Assembly: GCF_001700435.1 (NCBI RefSeq)
Contig: NZ_LYPC01000014.1
Span: forward strand, 186,001-250,000
Direction: 5' to 3'
Source: Paenibacillus pectinilyticus
Lineage (GTDB): Bacteria; Bacillota; Bacilli; Paenibacillales; NBRC-103111
Length of the DNA: 64,000 nt
Below are positions 8,084-17,383 of this stretch, one piece after another (position 1 is the stretch's first letter; each line of letters begins with the position of its first letter). The translations under genes were made by a program, and so were the position numbers. The notes under the pieces are model-generated. The model saw only the letters and a list, made by a program, of their open reading frames with translations. It was not told the DNA's origin and did no database searches.

Positions 8084-11000
8084 ATGATGGGTAACCCAGT
8101 TGATTTCAAAGGGAAGTTTAAGAAGATTTCACTATTTTGTTTAGTTGTTGCGCTTATCGTTCAAACGTTCGTTTTATTGCCAACGACGACAAGAGCAGCT
8201 GTAGCCTCATTACCAAGTCCTGGATCTCCACTACTGGTTGATGATTTTATTGGAGGCGGAAGCTTCGGGAAAAGTGGAAGCCCCTGGGCGAATTGGTACA
8301 ATCAGTCGGGTGGTACAGGTACTTATGCAAGAACAACGGTAGATGCGCTTACGGTTGGAAAGTTTACGCAAACACCGGCTTCGAGCTCCTCACAAGCCAA
8401 GTTCGAACCGCAGCACTTTAATGCGAACCTTGAAGGCTATCGCTACCTCAATTTATCCATGAAAAATCCAGGATACGCTGGAAGTCGCATCAATATTTCG
8501 ATTGAGGATGGCGCTCATTCCTACAGCTTGACGAATGGATTCGTAAGCGTACCAACTAGCTGGACTCCTTATGCATTTGATTTGAATCTCTTTCCGGGAT
8601 TGGTTAAATCGAGTGCTCATATTGTCGTCTGGCTTAATCAAGCTACGGGTGTTTATGGTGAGATGCTACTTGATAATATTCAAGCGACGGATACTTACAG
8701 CGGTACAGCTCCGACATTGACTGCGACGGGTATGACGTCAAATTCAGGTGCAATTAACAATGAAAACACGTTATATACGTTTGCGGCTAGGTATACAGAT
8801 GTGGATAACAATAAACCCTTTGCCGTACAGCTAGTCATTGATAATGACACGGTTTATGATATGACGGCTGTTAACATGGCAGATATAACATACACAGACG
8901 GGAAAGATTATTACTACATCTTGAAGCTGCCTGTGGGAAGCCATTCGTATTACTTCCGAACAACAGATAACAACTCCGATGTAGTGACAACGTTACCTGT
9001 ATCAGGTCCTACAGTTGTAAGCGCTACACAAATAATTGACATTAATGATAATACGGTAGGAACAGGCAATAACCAAATGACTTATGCAGGGACTGGTTGG
9101 TCCTATTCGGCTGCCCCAGTAGGAAATTATCAGGGGGATAATCATGTATCCGGCACTGCTGATGATTCGCTCACTTTTCGATTCATCGGAACCAAGGCAC
9201 GTTTATACGGTGTGACGGCAGCTACATATGGGATCGCCGCAGTATCCATTGACGGTGGTGCGGACATTAATGTCGATACCTACTCTGCCAGTCGCGTGGA
9301 ATCGGCATTGCTGTACACAACTCCGAATCTTACGAATCAGCTGCATACGGTTAAGGTCAGGGTTACGGGACAAAAGAATGCAAGTTCAAGCGGGTATACG
9401 ATTGCTATCGATAAAATTAATGCAGAAACATATACAGGCAGTTTGGTCAATGATGTCGTCATTAGCCAAGCAGGTTATAGCGCAAATGCTTTCAAAAATG
9501 CCAAAGTAACGGCCTATGATGAACTCAGCGATACATCTTATCAGGTATTAAACGGTTCAACGGTAGTTGCTTCAGGCAATATGACCGATGAGGGTGTTAC
9601 CTGGAATAAACATGTGTACTCGATTGATTTCTCAGGGGTTACCACAGTAGGCACCAACTATACAATTAAAACGAATAACATTTCCTCCTATCCTTTCCAA
9701 ATTCAATCCAACATTTGGAACCAATATAAGGATGAAATGACGGCATTCTATCGATTGCAGCGTTCGGCTGTGGATACTCGCGTTTCATATCCAGTTGGCT
9801 ACAGCAGTGATACAGCTCCTTCAGAGAAGGTTTTCCATCCTGCAGGACATTTGGATGATGGCTTATCTCCAGATGGCACAGCGCATTATGATTTGTCGGG
9901 CTCCTGGTATGATGCTGGAGATTACGGTAAGTATGGAGGGAACCAGTGGGTTGCTGGTGAAATTGCCTTAGCTTATCTGCGTCATGCATCGAACGCGAAT
10001 GTCAGATACGATAATGATAACAACGGTGTTCCCGATTTGATTGATGAAGCCAGATTCGGCAGCGAGTATTTGGTCAAATTTGCAAATGCGTTCGGTGGAG
10101 CCATGTATAACCTGCCGAATAATGCCGGATTCATCCATCCAGAAAAAGAAACGGACAATATTATTAATACACCAGATGATCGGAAATATGGTGCTATTGG
10201 AATTGGCGGCTCGGCCAAAGCAGCTGGTGCTCTTGCAGCTACAGCGCGTGCCATTCAAAGCGCACTTGCAGGGGGATATATTCCAACGAGTAAAGTTGCG
10301 GAATTCACAACGTTTGCTGCCTCATGTCAAACGGCTGCGATAACGTTCTATAACTTTGTCGTTGCTAACCCGAATCTTGCACAGGGGAGTTATGAAACAA
10401 TCGGCGGTGTACCGAACACGCTGCTGTGGGCCGAAGTGGAGTTATATCTATTAACGAACGATACTGCTTATAAAAATTCAGCAACCGCGCGTATTAGCAC
10501 ACTAACATTTAAAGATATTAAATCAACGAATTATTGGGATATGCGGCCTATGTCTATGGCTGAGTTTTATCCTGTTGCAGATACTGCAACACAGACGATT
10601 ATTCATAAGCTTCTGAAACAACAAGCCGATTATTTCTTGTCATCAACAGATGATACCCCGTATGGCGTTCTGAATGAATTTGGACCGTTTGGTGTGAATG
10701 AGCCACACGCTGGTTTTTTGGGTGATATGGTGCGGTATTATGAATTGTTCGGAGATCCCGCGGTTCTTCGTGCTGTGACCAAGGGTGCTTATTGGATATT
10801 TGGTGAAAACCCGTGGAACATAAGCTGGGTCTCGGGAATCGGTACAGATTATGTAGATTTCTTGCATACACGTCTAGACGAGAACTCTTATAATACGGCA
10901 AACACAGGCGTTGTAATACCTGGTGAAATGGTCAGTGGACCGAATATGAAAGATACCAAAGATAAAACAAGTGTAAGCCCATGGTATGAAGACAGAGGAC

Positions 11001-12739
11001 TCTTTGCGGATGATGGCAACCAATGGAGATACAACGAATCCAGCATCTCCATTCAAGTAGGGCTTCTGTATACCATTATGGGTCTAACGGATCTCAATGT
11101 TGAAAGCACTTCAGGCGGCGTAGTTCCCGCTAAATTGCCCATTACTTCGCCTATTATAGGCGATTATGTTCGTGGAAATGTCACTTTGTTTGTACAACCT
11201 ACGACAGTATTGAGCTCCGTATATTCGACAGTTAGTGATCTTGTTTATGGTGCCAGCTATAGTCCTATGACGGCGGGTGGAGGAGTTTACAGCACTACAG
11301 TAGATGTCAGTTCATTGGCTCCTTATACGAGTAAACGTGTGAACGTAAGAGGGACGGATTCACTGGGGAATGACACCTATAGTTCTACGCATTACACAGT
11401 TGCACCACCGCTCCCTGATCCATCACATCCACTGCTTTATGACGATTTTAGTAAAAATGGGATGTTTGGGGCTCAGAAGCTAGACTGGGTTAACTGGTGG
11501 AATCAATCTGGAGGTACAGGTAAATTTAATAGGGTGAATATTAACAACACCTACGATGTTGCACAATTCAGCCAGACTCCTGCGACAAGCGCCTCACAGG
11601 CCAAGTTTGAACCTTGGCATGATACGGTTGATTTGTCAGGATATCGCTATCTGACTTATACAATGAAGAATCCAGGTTACGCCAATAGTCAAATCAATCT
11701 TACGATTGAAGATGGTGCAAGCAGCTTCAGCCTGACAAGCGGCTTCGTATCTGTGCCAACCACTTGGACGACAAAAAGCTACGACTTGAATGCATTCCCG
11801 ACACTCAATAAGAAAACGGCTCATCTAGTTGTATGGCTTAAACAAGCAACTGGCTTGTATGGTGAAATGCTTCTGGACGATATTCAGGCTACGAACGTCG
11901 CGAGTGGATCGGCACCGGCCTTGACTTCAACGAATGTGACGCCAGCCTTGGGTGATTCCACAACACCCTTTACTTTTACGGCCACCTACACAGATGCAGA
12001 TAACCAGAAACCTTTTGCAATGGAAGTGATTGTGGATGGCGTGGTTCATAAAATGCAGGAAACGACGCCAAGTGATGTGACTTACACAGATGGTAAAACC
12101 TATAGTTTCACCACAAAGCTGCCTCCAGGCACGCATTCTTATTATTTTAATACAACCGATACGACTTCTGATGCGGTCAGCACAACACTGAATTCTGGAC
12201 CTACTGTCATAACCAAATTGTTCTCCGATGATTTCTCCAGTGGTCTAGCAGATAACTGGACACCTACAAGCGGAACATGGTCTGTCGTAAATTCAGAATA
12301 CAATGGGACAGCCGGCTATGGCACAAGTATATCCACTGCAGGCAGCTTAGCTTGGACGAATTATACCTTGCAGGCCAAGGTAAAAGTCATGACGAATTCG
12401 GGCGGTAATAATGACGCTGGTTTGGTGTTCAGGTATACGGATCCCAATAACTATTACGTGTTGGCGATTCGAAATAACAATCATCCCTCAGGCAGAAAAA
12501 TGGAACTCTACAAAATTGTTGGTGGCGTACAAACCCCGTTGGGTTATGCCGGGCCGAGCACAGTCGCTAATACAGACTACACGTACAAAGTTGTAGTTAA
12601 TGGAAGCTCTATTCAAGCCTATCAAGACGGAGTCCTACAGCTGAATATATCAGACAACGCATTAAGCAGCGGCAAGATTGGTGCGCGTGTCTATGCCACA
12701 TCGAAGATGATACTCGATGATGTCACGGTAAGCCAATGA
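8084..12739 (+). CDS. Secreted multi-domain GH9 endoglucanase-type enzyme
   Basis: Secreted glycoside hydrolase, 1551 residues from the ATG after GGAGG. Order: signal peptide (about 10-38); beta-sandwich module A1 (about 47-200); Ig-like segment; a VNDN-type module (about 317-455); CelD_N Ig-like domain starting near DVVISQAGYS (about 457-545); GH9 catalytic domain (about 555-1005) with SWYDAGDYGKYGG near residue 605, carrying the catalytic-base Asp pair, and the proton-donor Glu in NESSIS near 983; Ig-like linker; module A2 plus Ig repeat (about 1116-1372), a near duplicate of the N-terminus; and a C-terminal laminin-G/DUF1080-like domain (about 1379-1551). GH9 enzymes cut beta-1,4-glucans such as cellulose or mixed-linkage glucan. 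The upstream importer would take up the products. Confidence 0.85.
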   Translation: MMGNPVDFKGKFKKISLFCLVVALIVQTFVLLPTTTRAAVASLPSPGSPLLVDDFIGGGSFGKSGSPWANWYNQSGGTGTYARTTVDALTVGKFTQTPASSSSQAKFEPQHFNANLEGYRYLNLSMKNPGYAGSRINISIEDGAHSYSLTNGFVSVPTSWTPYAFDLNLFPGLVKSSAHIVVWLNQATGVYGEMLLDNIQATDTYSGTAPTLTATGMTSNSGAINNENTLYTFAARYTDVDNNKPFAVQLVIDNDTVYDMTAVNMADITYTDGKDYYYILKLPVGSHSYYFRTTDNNSDVVTTLPVSGPTVVSATQIIDINDNTVGTGNNQMTYAGTGWSYSAAPVGNYQGDNHVSGTADDSLTFRFIGTKARLYGVTAATYGIAAVSIDGGADINVDTYSASRVESALLYTTPNLTNQLHTVKVRVTGQKNASSSGYTIAIDKINAETYTGSLVNDVVISQAGYSANAFKNAKVTAYDELSDTSYQVLNGSTVVASGNMTDEGVTWNKHVYSIDFSGVTTVGTNYTIKTNNISSYPFQIQSNIWNQYKDEMTAFYRLQRSAVDTRVSYPVGYSSDTAPSEKVFHPAGHLDDGLSPDGTAHYDLSGSWYDAGDYGKYGGNQWVAGEIALAYLRHASNANVRYDNDNNGVPDLIDEARFGSEYLVKFANAFGGAMYNLPNNAGFIHPEKETDNIINTPDDRKYGAIGIGGSAKAAGALAATARAIQSALAGGYIPTSKVAEFTTFAASCQTAAITFYNFVVANPNLAQGSYETIGGVPNTLLWAEVELYLLTNDTAYKNSATARISTLTFKDIKSTNYWDMRPMSMAEFYPVADTATQTIIHKLLKQQADYFLSSTDDTPYGVLNEFGPFGVNEPHAGFLGDMVRYYELFGDPAVLRAVTKGAYWIFGENPWNISWVSGIGTDYVDFLHTRLDENSYNTANTGVVIPGEMVSGPNMKDTKDKTSVSPWYEDRGLFADDGNQWRYNESSISIQVGLLYTIMGLTDLNVESTSGGVVPAKLPITSPIIGDYVRGNVTLFVQPTTVLSSVYSTVSDLVYGASYSPMTAGGGVYSTTVDVSSLAPYTSKRVNVRGTDSLGNDTYSSTHYTVAPPLPDPSHPLLYDDFSKNGMFGAQKLDWVNWWNQSGGTGKFNRVNINNTYDVAQFSQTPATSASQAKFEPWHDTVDLSGYRYLTYTMKNPGYANSQINLTIEDGASSFSLTSGFVSVPTTWTTKSYDLNAFPTLNKKTAHLVVWLKQATGLYGEMLLDDIQATNVASGSAPALTSTNVTPALGDSTTPFTFTATYTDADNQKPFAMEVIVDGVVHKMQETTPSDVTYTDGKTYSFTTKLPPGTHSYYFNTTDTTSDAVSTTLNSGPTVITKLFSDDFSSGLADNWTPTSGTWSVVNSEYNGTAGYGTSISTAGSLAWTNYTLQAKVKVMTNSGGNNDAGLVFRYTDPNNYYVLAIRNNNHPSGRKMELYKIVGGVQTPLGYAGPSTVANTDYTYKVVVNGSSIQAYQDGVLQLNISDNALSSGKIGARVYATSKMILDDVTVSQ

Positions 12740-12781
12740 GATAAGAATAATGAAGTCTTTGTATTTGGAGGGTTTTGGAGC

Positions 12782-13516
12782 ATGAAAGTAACGATTTGGA
12801 ATGAAGGCAGACATGAGCAGATCAATGAAATTGTCGCGAATCTATATCCGAGGGGAATCCATGGTGCGATTGCGGAGGGGTTGAGCGAGCATGGCATCGA
12901 TGCGCGAACAGCCACTCTAGAAGAACCAGAGCATGGATTAACGCAAGCTATTCTGGATGACACCGATGTATTGATCTGGTGGGGACATATGGCCCATAAC
13001 GAAGTTCAGGACGAAATTGTGAACCGTGTACAGCAGCGAGTGCTTACTGGCATGGGACTCATCGTACTGCATTCAGGTCATTTTTCCAAAATATTTAAAA
13101 GGCTGATGGGAACCACCTGCGACTTGCTGTGGCGAGTGGCAAACGAGAAGGAGAGGCTCTGGGTTGTGAACCCAGGGCATCCCATCGCACAAGGTCTCCC
13201 CCGCTATTTTGAATTGGAAAAGGAAGAGATGTACGGAGAATACTTTGATATACCAGAGCCGGATGAGCTCATATTTCTCAGCTGGTTTCAAGGTGGTGAA
13301 GTATTCAGAAGCGGGTGCACGTTCCGGCGCGGACTTGGGAAAATCTTTTATTTTCGGCCGGGGCATGAAACGTTTCCGACTTATTATCAGCCAGCTATAC
13401 GCCAAGTCATCGCGAATAGCGTTCGCTGGGCTGCACCAGAGTCTGGGCTTGTGCCTTTTACACCTCAAAATGGACAGTTTCCAGCACGCGAAGCAACACC
13501 AGGCAAAGACGTTTAA
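12782..13516 (+). CDS. ThuA-domain protein
   Basis: Cytoplasmic protein of 244 residues matching the ThuA-like, glutamine-amidotransferase-fold family found next to Gfo/Idh/MocA dehydrogenases. Visible patterns are [25 protein letters not shown] and [17 protein letters not shown]. ThuA homologues take part in oxidation of disaccharides to 3-keto sugars, but the reaction here is not shown. The ATG follows GGAGGG/GGAG. It sits between the GH9 gene and the oxidoreductase gene, 21 bases from the latter, so it is probably part of the same operon. Confidence 0.85.
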   Translation: MKVTIWNEGRHEQINEIVANLYPRGIHGAIAEGLSEHGIDARTATLEEPEHGLTQAILDDTDVLIWWGHMAHNEVQDEIVNRVQQRVLTGMGLIVLHSGHFSKIFKRLMGTTCDLLWRVANEKERLWVVNPGHPIAQGLPRYFELEKEEMYGEYFDIPEPDELIFLSWFQGGEVFRSGCTFRRGLGKIFYFRPGHETFPTYYQPAIRQVIANSVRWAAPESGLVPFTPQNGQFPAREATPGKDV

Positions 13517-13537
13517 AGAAAAGGAGCTATCGCTATC

Positions 13538-14596
13538 ATGACATCGTTGAAAGTAGCCGTTATCGGCACGGGAGGCATTTTTAAAGCTTTTTATTGGCCG
13601 CTTATCCAGGAAAACAAAGAAATAAAGCTACAGGCTCTCTGTGATATTAATCCTTCCAAGGCGCAAGCCTACGCAGATGAAGCTGAGGTGCCTGTTTATG
13701 GTGATTTTTACGAGCTTCTTGAGCAGCAGAAGGAAATTGATGCCATCTTCATATGCACACCGAATCTGTATCACTCGGAATATGCAATTGCAGCGCTAAA
13801 TGCAGGGATCCATGTCTTCTCTGAAAAGCCCGATGCTGTTAGCGTGGCGGAAGCGTTAAAGATGAAGGAAGCAGCAGAGCGAAATGGCCGCCATTTAATG
13901 GTCATGAGAAATAATCGTTATCGGCCTGAGGCCAAATGGTTGAAGCAGGTCTCGCAAAGCGGGTATTTCGGGGAGCTGTATGCAGGTCGCTGCGGATGGA
14001 TTCGAAGAAGAGGCATTCCCGGCAAGGGTGGCTGGTTTACCACGAAGGAATTATCAGGCGGCGGGCCACTCATAGATCTTGGCGTCCATATGATTGACCT
14101 TGCAGTCTGGATCATGGGCAATCCGAAGCCCGTTACGGTCAGTGGAGCCACCTACTGTAAGTTTGCCAATTCCGAGTTGGCGGATTCGGTTCATAGCCAA
14201 TTTGGCGAGAGCCAATCTGAGGGTCATTTTGACGTAGAGGATCTGGCAAATGGCTATATTCGGTTCGATAACGGAGCGACCCTGCAGATCGAATTCAGCT
14301 GGGCGTCGAATATTGAGCAGGAACGCAGCTTCGTGGAGCTCCGAGGAACACAGGCGGGCTTTAGCTTAGATGGAAATGAACTAAAGGTATTTTCTGAGCT
14401 GCAAGGCGCGCTTACTAATACGCAGCCGTTGTTACCCCCAGGAAAAGGTGGGCATCCAGCGAATCTGGAGCATTTTATCGATGTCCTGCTGCGCGAAACA
14501 GCGCCTGATTTCACACCCTCTCAAGGCGTGGACATGATAAAAATACTGGAAGCGATTTATGAGTCGGCACGCCTTGGACGCGAGGTTACTTTGTAA
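13538..14596 (+). CDS. Gfo/Idh/MocA-family oxidoreductase
   Basis: NAD(P)-dependent sugar dehydrogenase, 352 residues. The N-terminal Rossmann fold starts with AVIGTGGIFKAFYW, followed by the family motif EKPDAVSV (the EKP lysine) around residue 95 and the C-terminal domain with GGPLIDLGVHMIDLAVW, which carries the usual Asp/His pair. AAAGGAGC precedes the ATG. Together with the ThuA gene it suggests oxidative processing of imported sugars. It is the last gene of the first sugar operon; the next gene is 110 bases away and unrelated. Confidence 0.9.
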   Translation: MTSLKVAVIGTGGIFKAFYWPLIQENKEIKLQALCDINPSKAQAYADEAEVPVYGDFYELLEQQKEIDAIFICTPNLYHSEYAIAALNAGIHVFSEKPDAVSVAEALKMKEAAERNGRHLMVMRNNRYRPEAKWLKQVSQSGYFGELYAGRCGWIRRRGIPGKGGWFTTKELSGGGPLIDLGVHMIDLAVWIMGNPKPVTVSGATYCKFANSELADSVHSQFGESQSEGHFDVEDLANGYIRFDNGATLQIEFSWASNIEQERSFVELRGTQAGFSLDGNELKVFSELQGALTNTQPLLPPGKGGHPANLEHFIDVLLRETAPDFTPSQGVDMIKILEAIYESARLGREVTL

Positions 14597-14705
14597 GGAT
14601 TAGATAATTTCCATAAATTGGGTGTCTTCTGATCTTTGTTTCACTACCTCTCCTAAAGGGTAATACATACAAACAAGCATGATATCCTTCAGGAGGTGTT
14701 CCACG

Positions 14706-15077
14706 ATGGAAGCAAACAACACGTTTCACGAAGCTGAGGAGGAAATTGTTCTACAAAAGCAAGGCAACGGCTTCATCCTCAGCACGTTGTCAGGTACGGT
14801 CGGCGAGATTACTTACAAGCTGGTCGCGGCCGATACCTGGGTGATTGATCATACTTACGTGGACCCGCGCTACCGTGGTCGTCAACTGGGTAAACAACTG
14901 CTGGACATGGTGGTCGGCGAAGCCCGCGACAAAGGGCGCAAGATTATTCCTTCCTGCTCCTTCGCGTTGGAGGAGTTCAAGAAAAACGCTGCGTATGCCG
15001 ATGTTTGGGAAAATAGTAAATCGGCGAGCGAGTTCTCCGACCCGTATAGCTCAGGCAGCGCCATGATGGGGCGTTAG
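14706..15077 (+). CDS. GNAT-fold N-acetyltransferase, YjdJ type
   Basis: Small protein of 123 residues with the short GNAT fold of the YjdJ/GCN5-related group. The acetyl-CoA binding motif is seen in YRGRQLGKQLLDMVVGEAR, followed by KIIPSCSFALEEF, typical of this family. The ATG at 14706 sits 7 bases after AGGAGGTG; an ATG at 14679 lies upstream of that site and is discarded. It is monocistronic, with a terminator just downstream. Confidence 0.88.
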   Translation: MEANNTFHEAEEEIVLQKQGNGFILSTLSGTVGEITYKLVAADTWVIDHTYVDPRYRGRQLGKQLLDMVVGEARDKGRKIIPSCSFALEEFKKNAAYADVWENSKSASEFSDPYSSGSAMMGR

Positions 15078-15085
15078 GGATCCGT

Positions 15086-15127
15086 TACAAGCAGGCTAGT
15101 GTCCGACAGGATGCTGGCCTGCTTGTA
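15086..15127 (+). terminator. Terminator of the GNAT gene
   Basis: An 11-bp perfect stem (TACAAGCAGGC with GCCTGCTTGTA) nine bases after the stop. The loop is long (about 20 bases) and the T-run is weak. The rest of the gap to 15307 shows no coding signal. Confidence 0.55.
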
Positions 15128-15306
15128 TGTGATATGGCCTCAGGATGACTTCGAGTAAATCTTCATAATTGCTGAGCTTTGCGGTCACATACCGAGACCT
15201 CTTAGGGTCTTATTAGGTTGCAGATGCTTAATTCGAAGGCAGATGCTTATTTGGCATGTGGTCTGACAACTCCCCCGCCAGGCACCACAGGCAGCATGCC
15301 CAGATC

Positions 15307-15349
15307 AAAAAGCCGCCGACCTATCCAATTAGGATAAGCAGGCAGCTTT
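15307..15349 (-). terminator. Terminator of the stress-protein gene
   Basis: On the minus strand a stem AAAGCTGCC/GGCGGCTTT, with an inner stem TTATCC/GGATAG, is followed by a T-run. It lies about 70 bases after the stop of the gene at 15417-15977. Confidence 0.6.
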
Positions 15350-15416
15350 CAGATCTTTGATGCTTTGCGGATTTCTTGCTGTTGAAAGTGAGCATGATCA
15401 TGTCACACCAATGGTT

Positions 15417-15977
15417 TTAAAAGTTATTACGATAGCGGTCGTTGGCGCCGTATGTACTGTTTATGTACCCGTAGTCCGGGCTGTACGTATCGGCATTAAG
15501 CGACTTGTGGTCGCGGAAAATTCGATACGCCAGATTGGCGCGGTCGACGCCGCTGTCTACGAGAACGAGCACTTTGCCGTTTTGAACATATTCGTCATAA
15601 TACATGGCTTCCTTCTCGGGAATACCGAGTCCGACCAAGCCGCCGACCAGTCCACCTGCACTTGCCCCAACCGCTGCGCCTGTTAAGATCGCCACGATTG
15701 GGCCAGCCGCAATGATGGGACCCAGTCCGGGAATCGCCAAAGCGCCGATGCTCACGAGCAGCCCCGTCACCCCACCCAGTACGCCGCCTGTCGCTGCGCC
15801 TGTTGCAAGACCTTCTTCTGCTTTGGTCGCGGTTGCCACTTCAATGTGATCGAGATCTTCGCGGTTGCGGCCGATTACCGAGAGTTCCTCCGAGTGAAAT
15901 CCCTCTGCCTTCAATTGGTTGATGACGCGAATCGCTTCTTCTTCCGTGTTGAATATGCCGATAATATGTTTGCTCAT
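15417..15977 (-). CDS. General stress protein (YflT/GSP17M N-terminal domain)
   Basis: Protein of 186 residues. The N-terminus (MSKHIIGIFNTEEEAIRVI) matches the YflT/general-stress-protein-17M domain. The middle (about residues 60-135) is a long glycine/alanine zipper with membrane-spanning character, and the C-terminus is acidic and tyrosine-rich. GGAGGG precedes the ATG at 15977; the upstream extension to 16010 has no ribosome binding site. A sigma-B-like promoter lies about 65 bases upstream, consistent with stress induction. Molecular function is unknown for the family. Confidence 0.82.
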   Translation of the reverse strand: MSKHIIGIFNTEEEAIRVINQLKAEGFHSEELSVIGRNREDLDHIEVATATKAEEGLATGAATGGVLGGVTGLLVSIGALAIPGLGPIIAAGPIVAILTGAAVGASAGGLVGGLVGLGIPEKEAMYYDEYVQNGKVLVLVDSGVDRANLAYRIFRDHKSLNADTYSPDYGYINSTYGANDRYRNNF

Positions 15978-16041
15978 GGTAATCCCTCCTGGCAAGTTGA
16001 GTGCTAGCAAGCCGCCTCGGGCGACTGTGTCATAGGGTTAA

Positions 16042-16066
16042 TTACCCCAAATAGCCTGATTTAAAC
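16042..16066 (-). promoter_or_regulatory. Sigma-B-like promoter
   Basis: Minus-strand GTTTAA (16066-16061), 13 bases, then GGGTAA (16047-16042), matching the Bacillus general-stress consensus GTTTAA-N12-15-GGGTAT in sequence and spacing. It is placed correctly for the stress-protein gene. Confidence 0.55.
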
Positions 16067-16186
16067 CAATTTTAATGGAGTCGTTAAAATAGGAATGATT
16101 ACTTCAGTGTGAATTTGCTCTCAGGCAAAAGTTTTGCACTAGTTGAAAGGTGGAACTTTGCGTATAGCCTGTTCTGGTGTCACCAT

Positions 16187-17128
16187 TCATTCGCGCAGCC
16201 ATGCGTTCGCCAGCAAAAGCGCCCCGCGGCACGCCGCGGTATCCGCCAAAGCATGAAGCATCACGAAATCATGGATGATGCCCTGGAAACGCACGGCAGT
16301 CACGTGTACGCCGGCTTCTCGCAGCTTATTCGCGTAGGCTTCACCCTCATCGCGCAGCACGTCCGCCTCGCCCGTGATGATCAGCGCGGGCGGCAGCCCG
16401 CTCAGCTGCTCGATCGTGGCGCGCAACGGCGATGCCGTGACCTCTTCGCACTGGCGCGGATCGGCCGTATACTGCTCCCAAAACCACTGCATCGCGTCGC
16501 GTCGTAGGAAATAGCCTTCAGCAAACTGCTGATACGATTCCGTCTCAAATGAGGCATCCGTGACGGGGTAAAACAGCAGTTGCTTGTGAATGGCGGGACC
16601 GCTGCGTGCTTTCGCGGCCAGTGTGATCGCGGCAGCCATATTTCCACCGACGCTGTCGCCCGCGACGGTCAGACGGTTGGCGTCGAGGCCATGAGGGCGC
16701 CCACTGGAGGAGATCCACTCCAGCACCGCGTAAATCTCCTCCAGCGCGAACGGGTACTTCACCTCAGGCGAGCGCGTGTAATTCACGAACAAGACTGCCG
16801 ACTGCGAGCCGACGGCTAGTTCACGTATGAGCCGGTCGTGCGTGTGCGAGTTGCCGAACACCCAGCCAGCGCCATGAATGTAGAGGATGACAGGCAGCTG
16901 CTCCGGCGCGTTCTTTGGCTTCAGGATACGAATCGATACCTCGTCCTTCGGACCTCCTTGAATAGTCAAATCCTGGATATCTACGGGCTCTTTGTGCACA
17001 GGCTCGGACTGCACCTTATCGACAGTCTCACGGCCCTTCTCAGGACCCAGCTCGTGCAGAAACGGCGGGGCACTGTTTTGTTCAGCGACTTGTTTTGCAG
17101 CTTGTTCCAACTCGATTTTGTTGCGCAT
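16187..17128 (-). CDS. Alpha/beta hydrolase, acetyl-esterase (HSL) type
   Basis: Carboxylesterase-type hydrolase, 313 residues. It shows the oxyanion-hole motif HGAGW, the nucleophile elbow GDSVGGN (Ser), the Asp in GEADVLRDEG and the His in GIIHDFVM, the usual triad of the hormone-sensitive-lipase/alpha-beta hydrolase-3 family. The start at 17128 follows GGAGGC; the frame extends to 17236 without a ribosome binding site. The local GC content is clearly higher than in neighbouring genes, which may reflect transfer. The substrate is not predictable. Confidence 0.88.
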   Translation of the reverse strand: MRNKIELEQAAKQVAEQNSAPPFLHELGPEKGRETVDKVQSEPVHKEPVDIQDLTIQGGPKDEVSIRILKPKNAPEQLPVILYIHGAGWVFGNSHTHDRLIRELAVGSQSAVLFVNYTRSPEVKYPFALEEIYAVLEWISSSGRPHGLDANRLTVAGDSVGGNMAAAITLAAKARSGPAIHKQLLFYPVTDASFETESYQQFAEGYFLRRDAMQWFWEQYTADPRQCEEVTASPLRATIEQLSGLPPALIITGEADVLRDEGEAYANKLREAGVHVTAVRFQGIIHDFVMLHALADTAACRGALLLANAWLRE

Positions 17129-17274
17129 ACGGATTACGCCTCCTTTGGAAATGACTACTATTGTGGTCCTCAGGCTACTAGTGCCCATGAAGCAGGTATA
17201 CCCAATCATTACACGTCGTGTTGGGAGTTGAATCATAATATTCTTTGGCGCCTGCCATTAAAAATAATTTGTGC

Positions 17275-17313
17275 AAAAAAGAAGAGCAGGCTATCTTATC
17301 GATAGCCTGCTCT
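17275..17313 (-). terminator. Rho-independent terminator
   Basis: A 12-bp perfect stem (AGAGCAGGCTAT with ATAGCCTGCTCT), a 7-base loop and, on the minus strand, a T-rich tract. It ends the LysR gene at 17384-18271. Confidence 0.8.
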
Positions 17314-17383
17314 TTTACTTCATTTATGGAAGACGGAGGAACAAGGAGCATTGTCTAGTCAGCCTAAAGAAAAGCAAGATGGC

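Noticed and set aside
12691-12963. Minus-strand frame across the GH9/ThuA junction
   Set aside because: It overlaps two well-supported genes and has no family resemblance.
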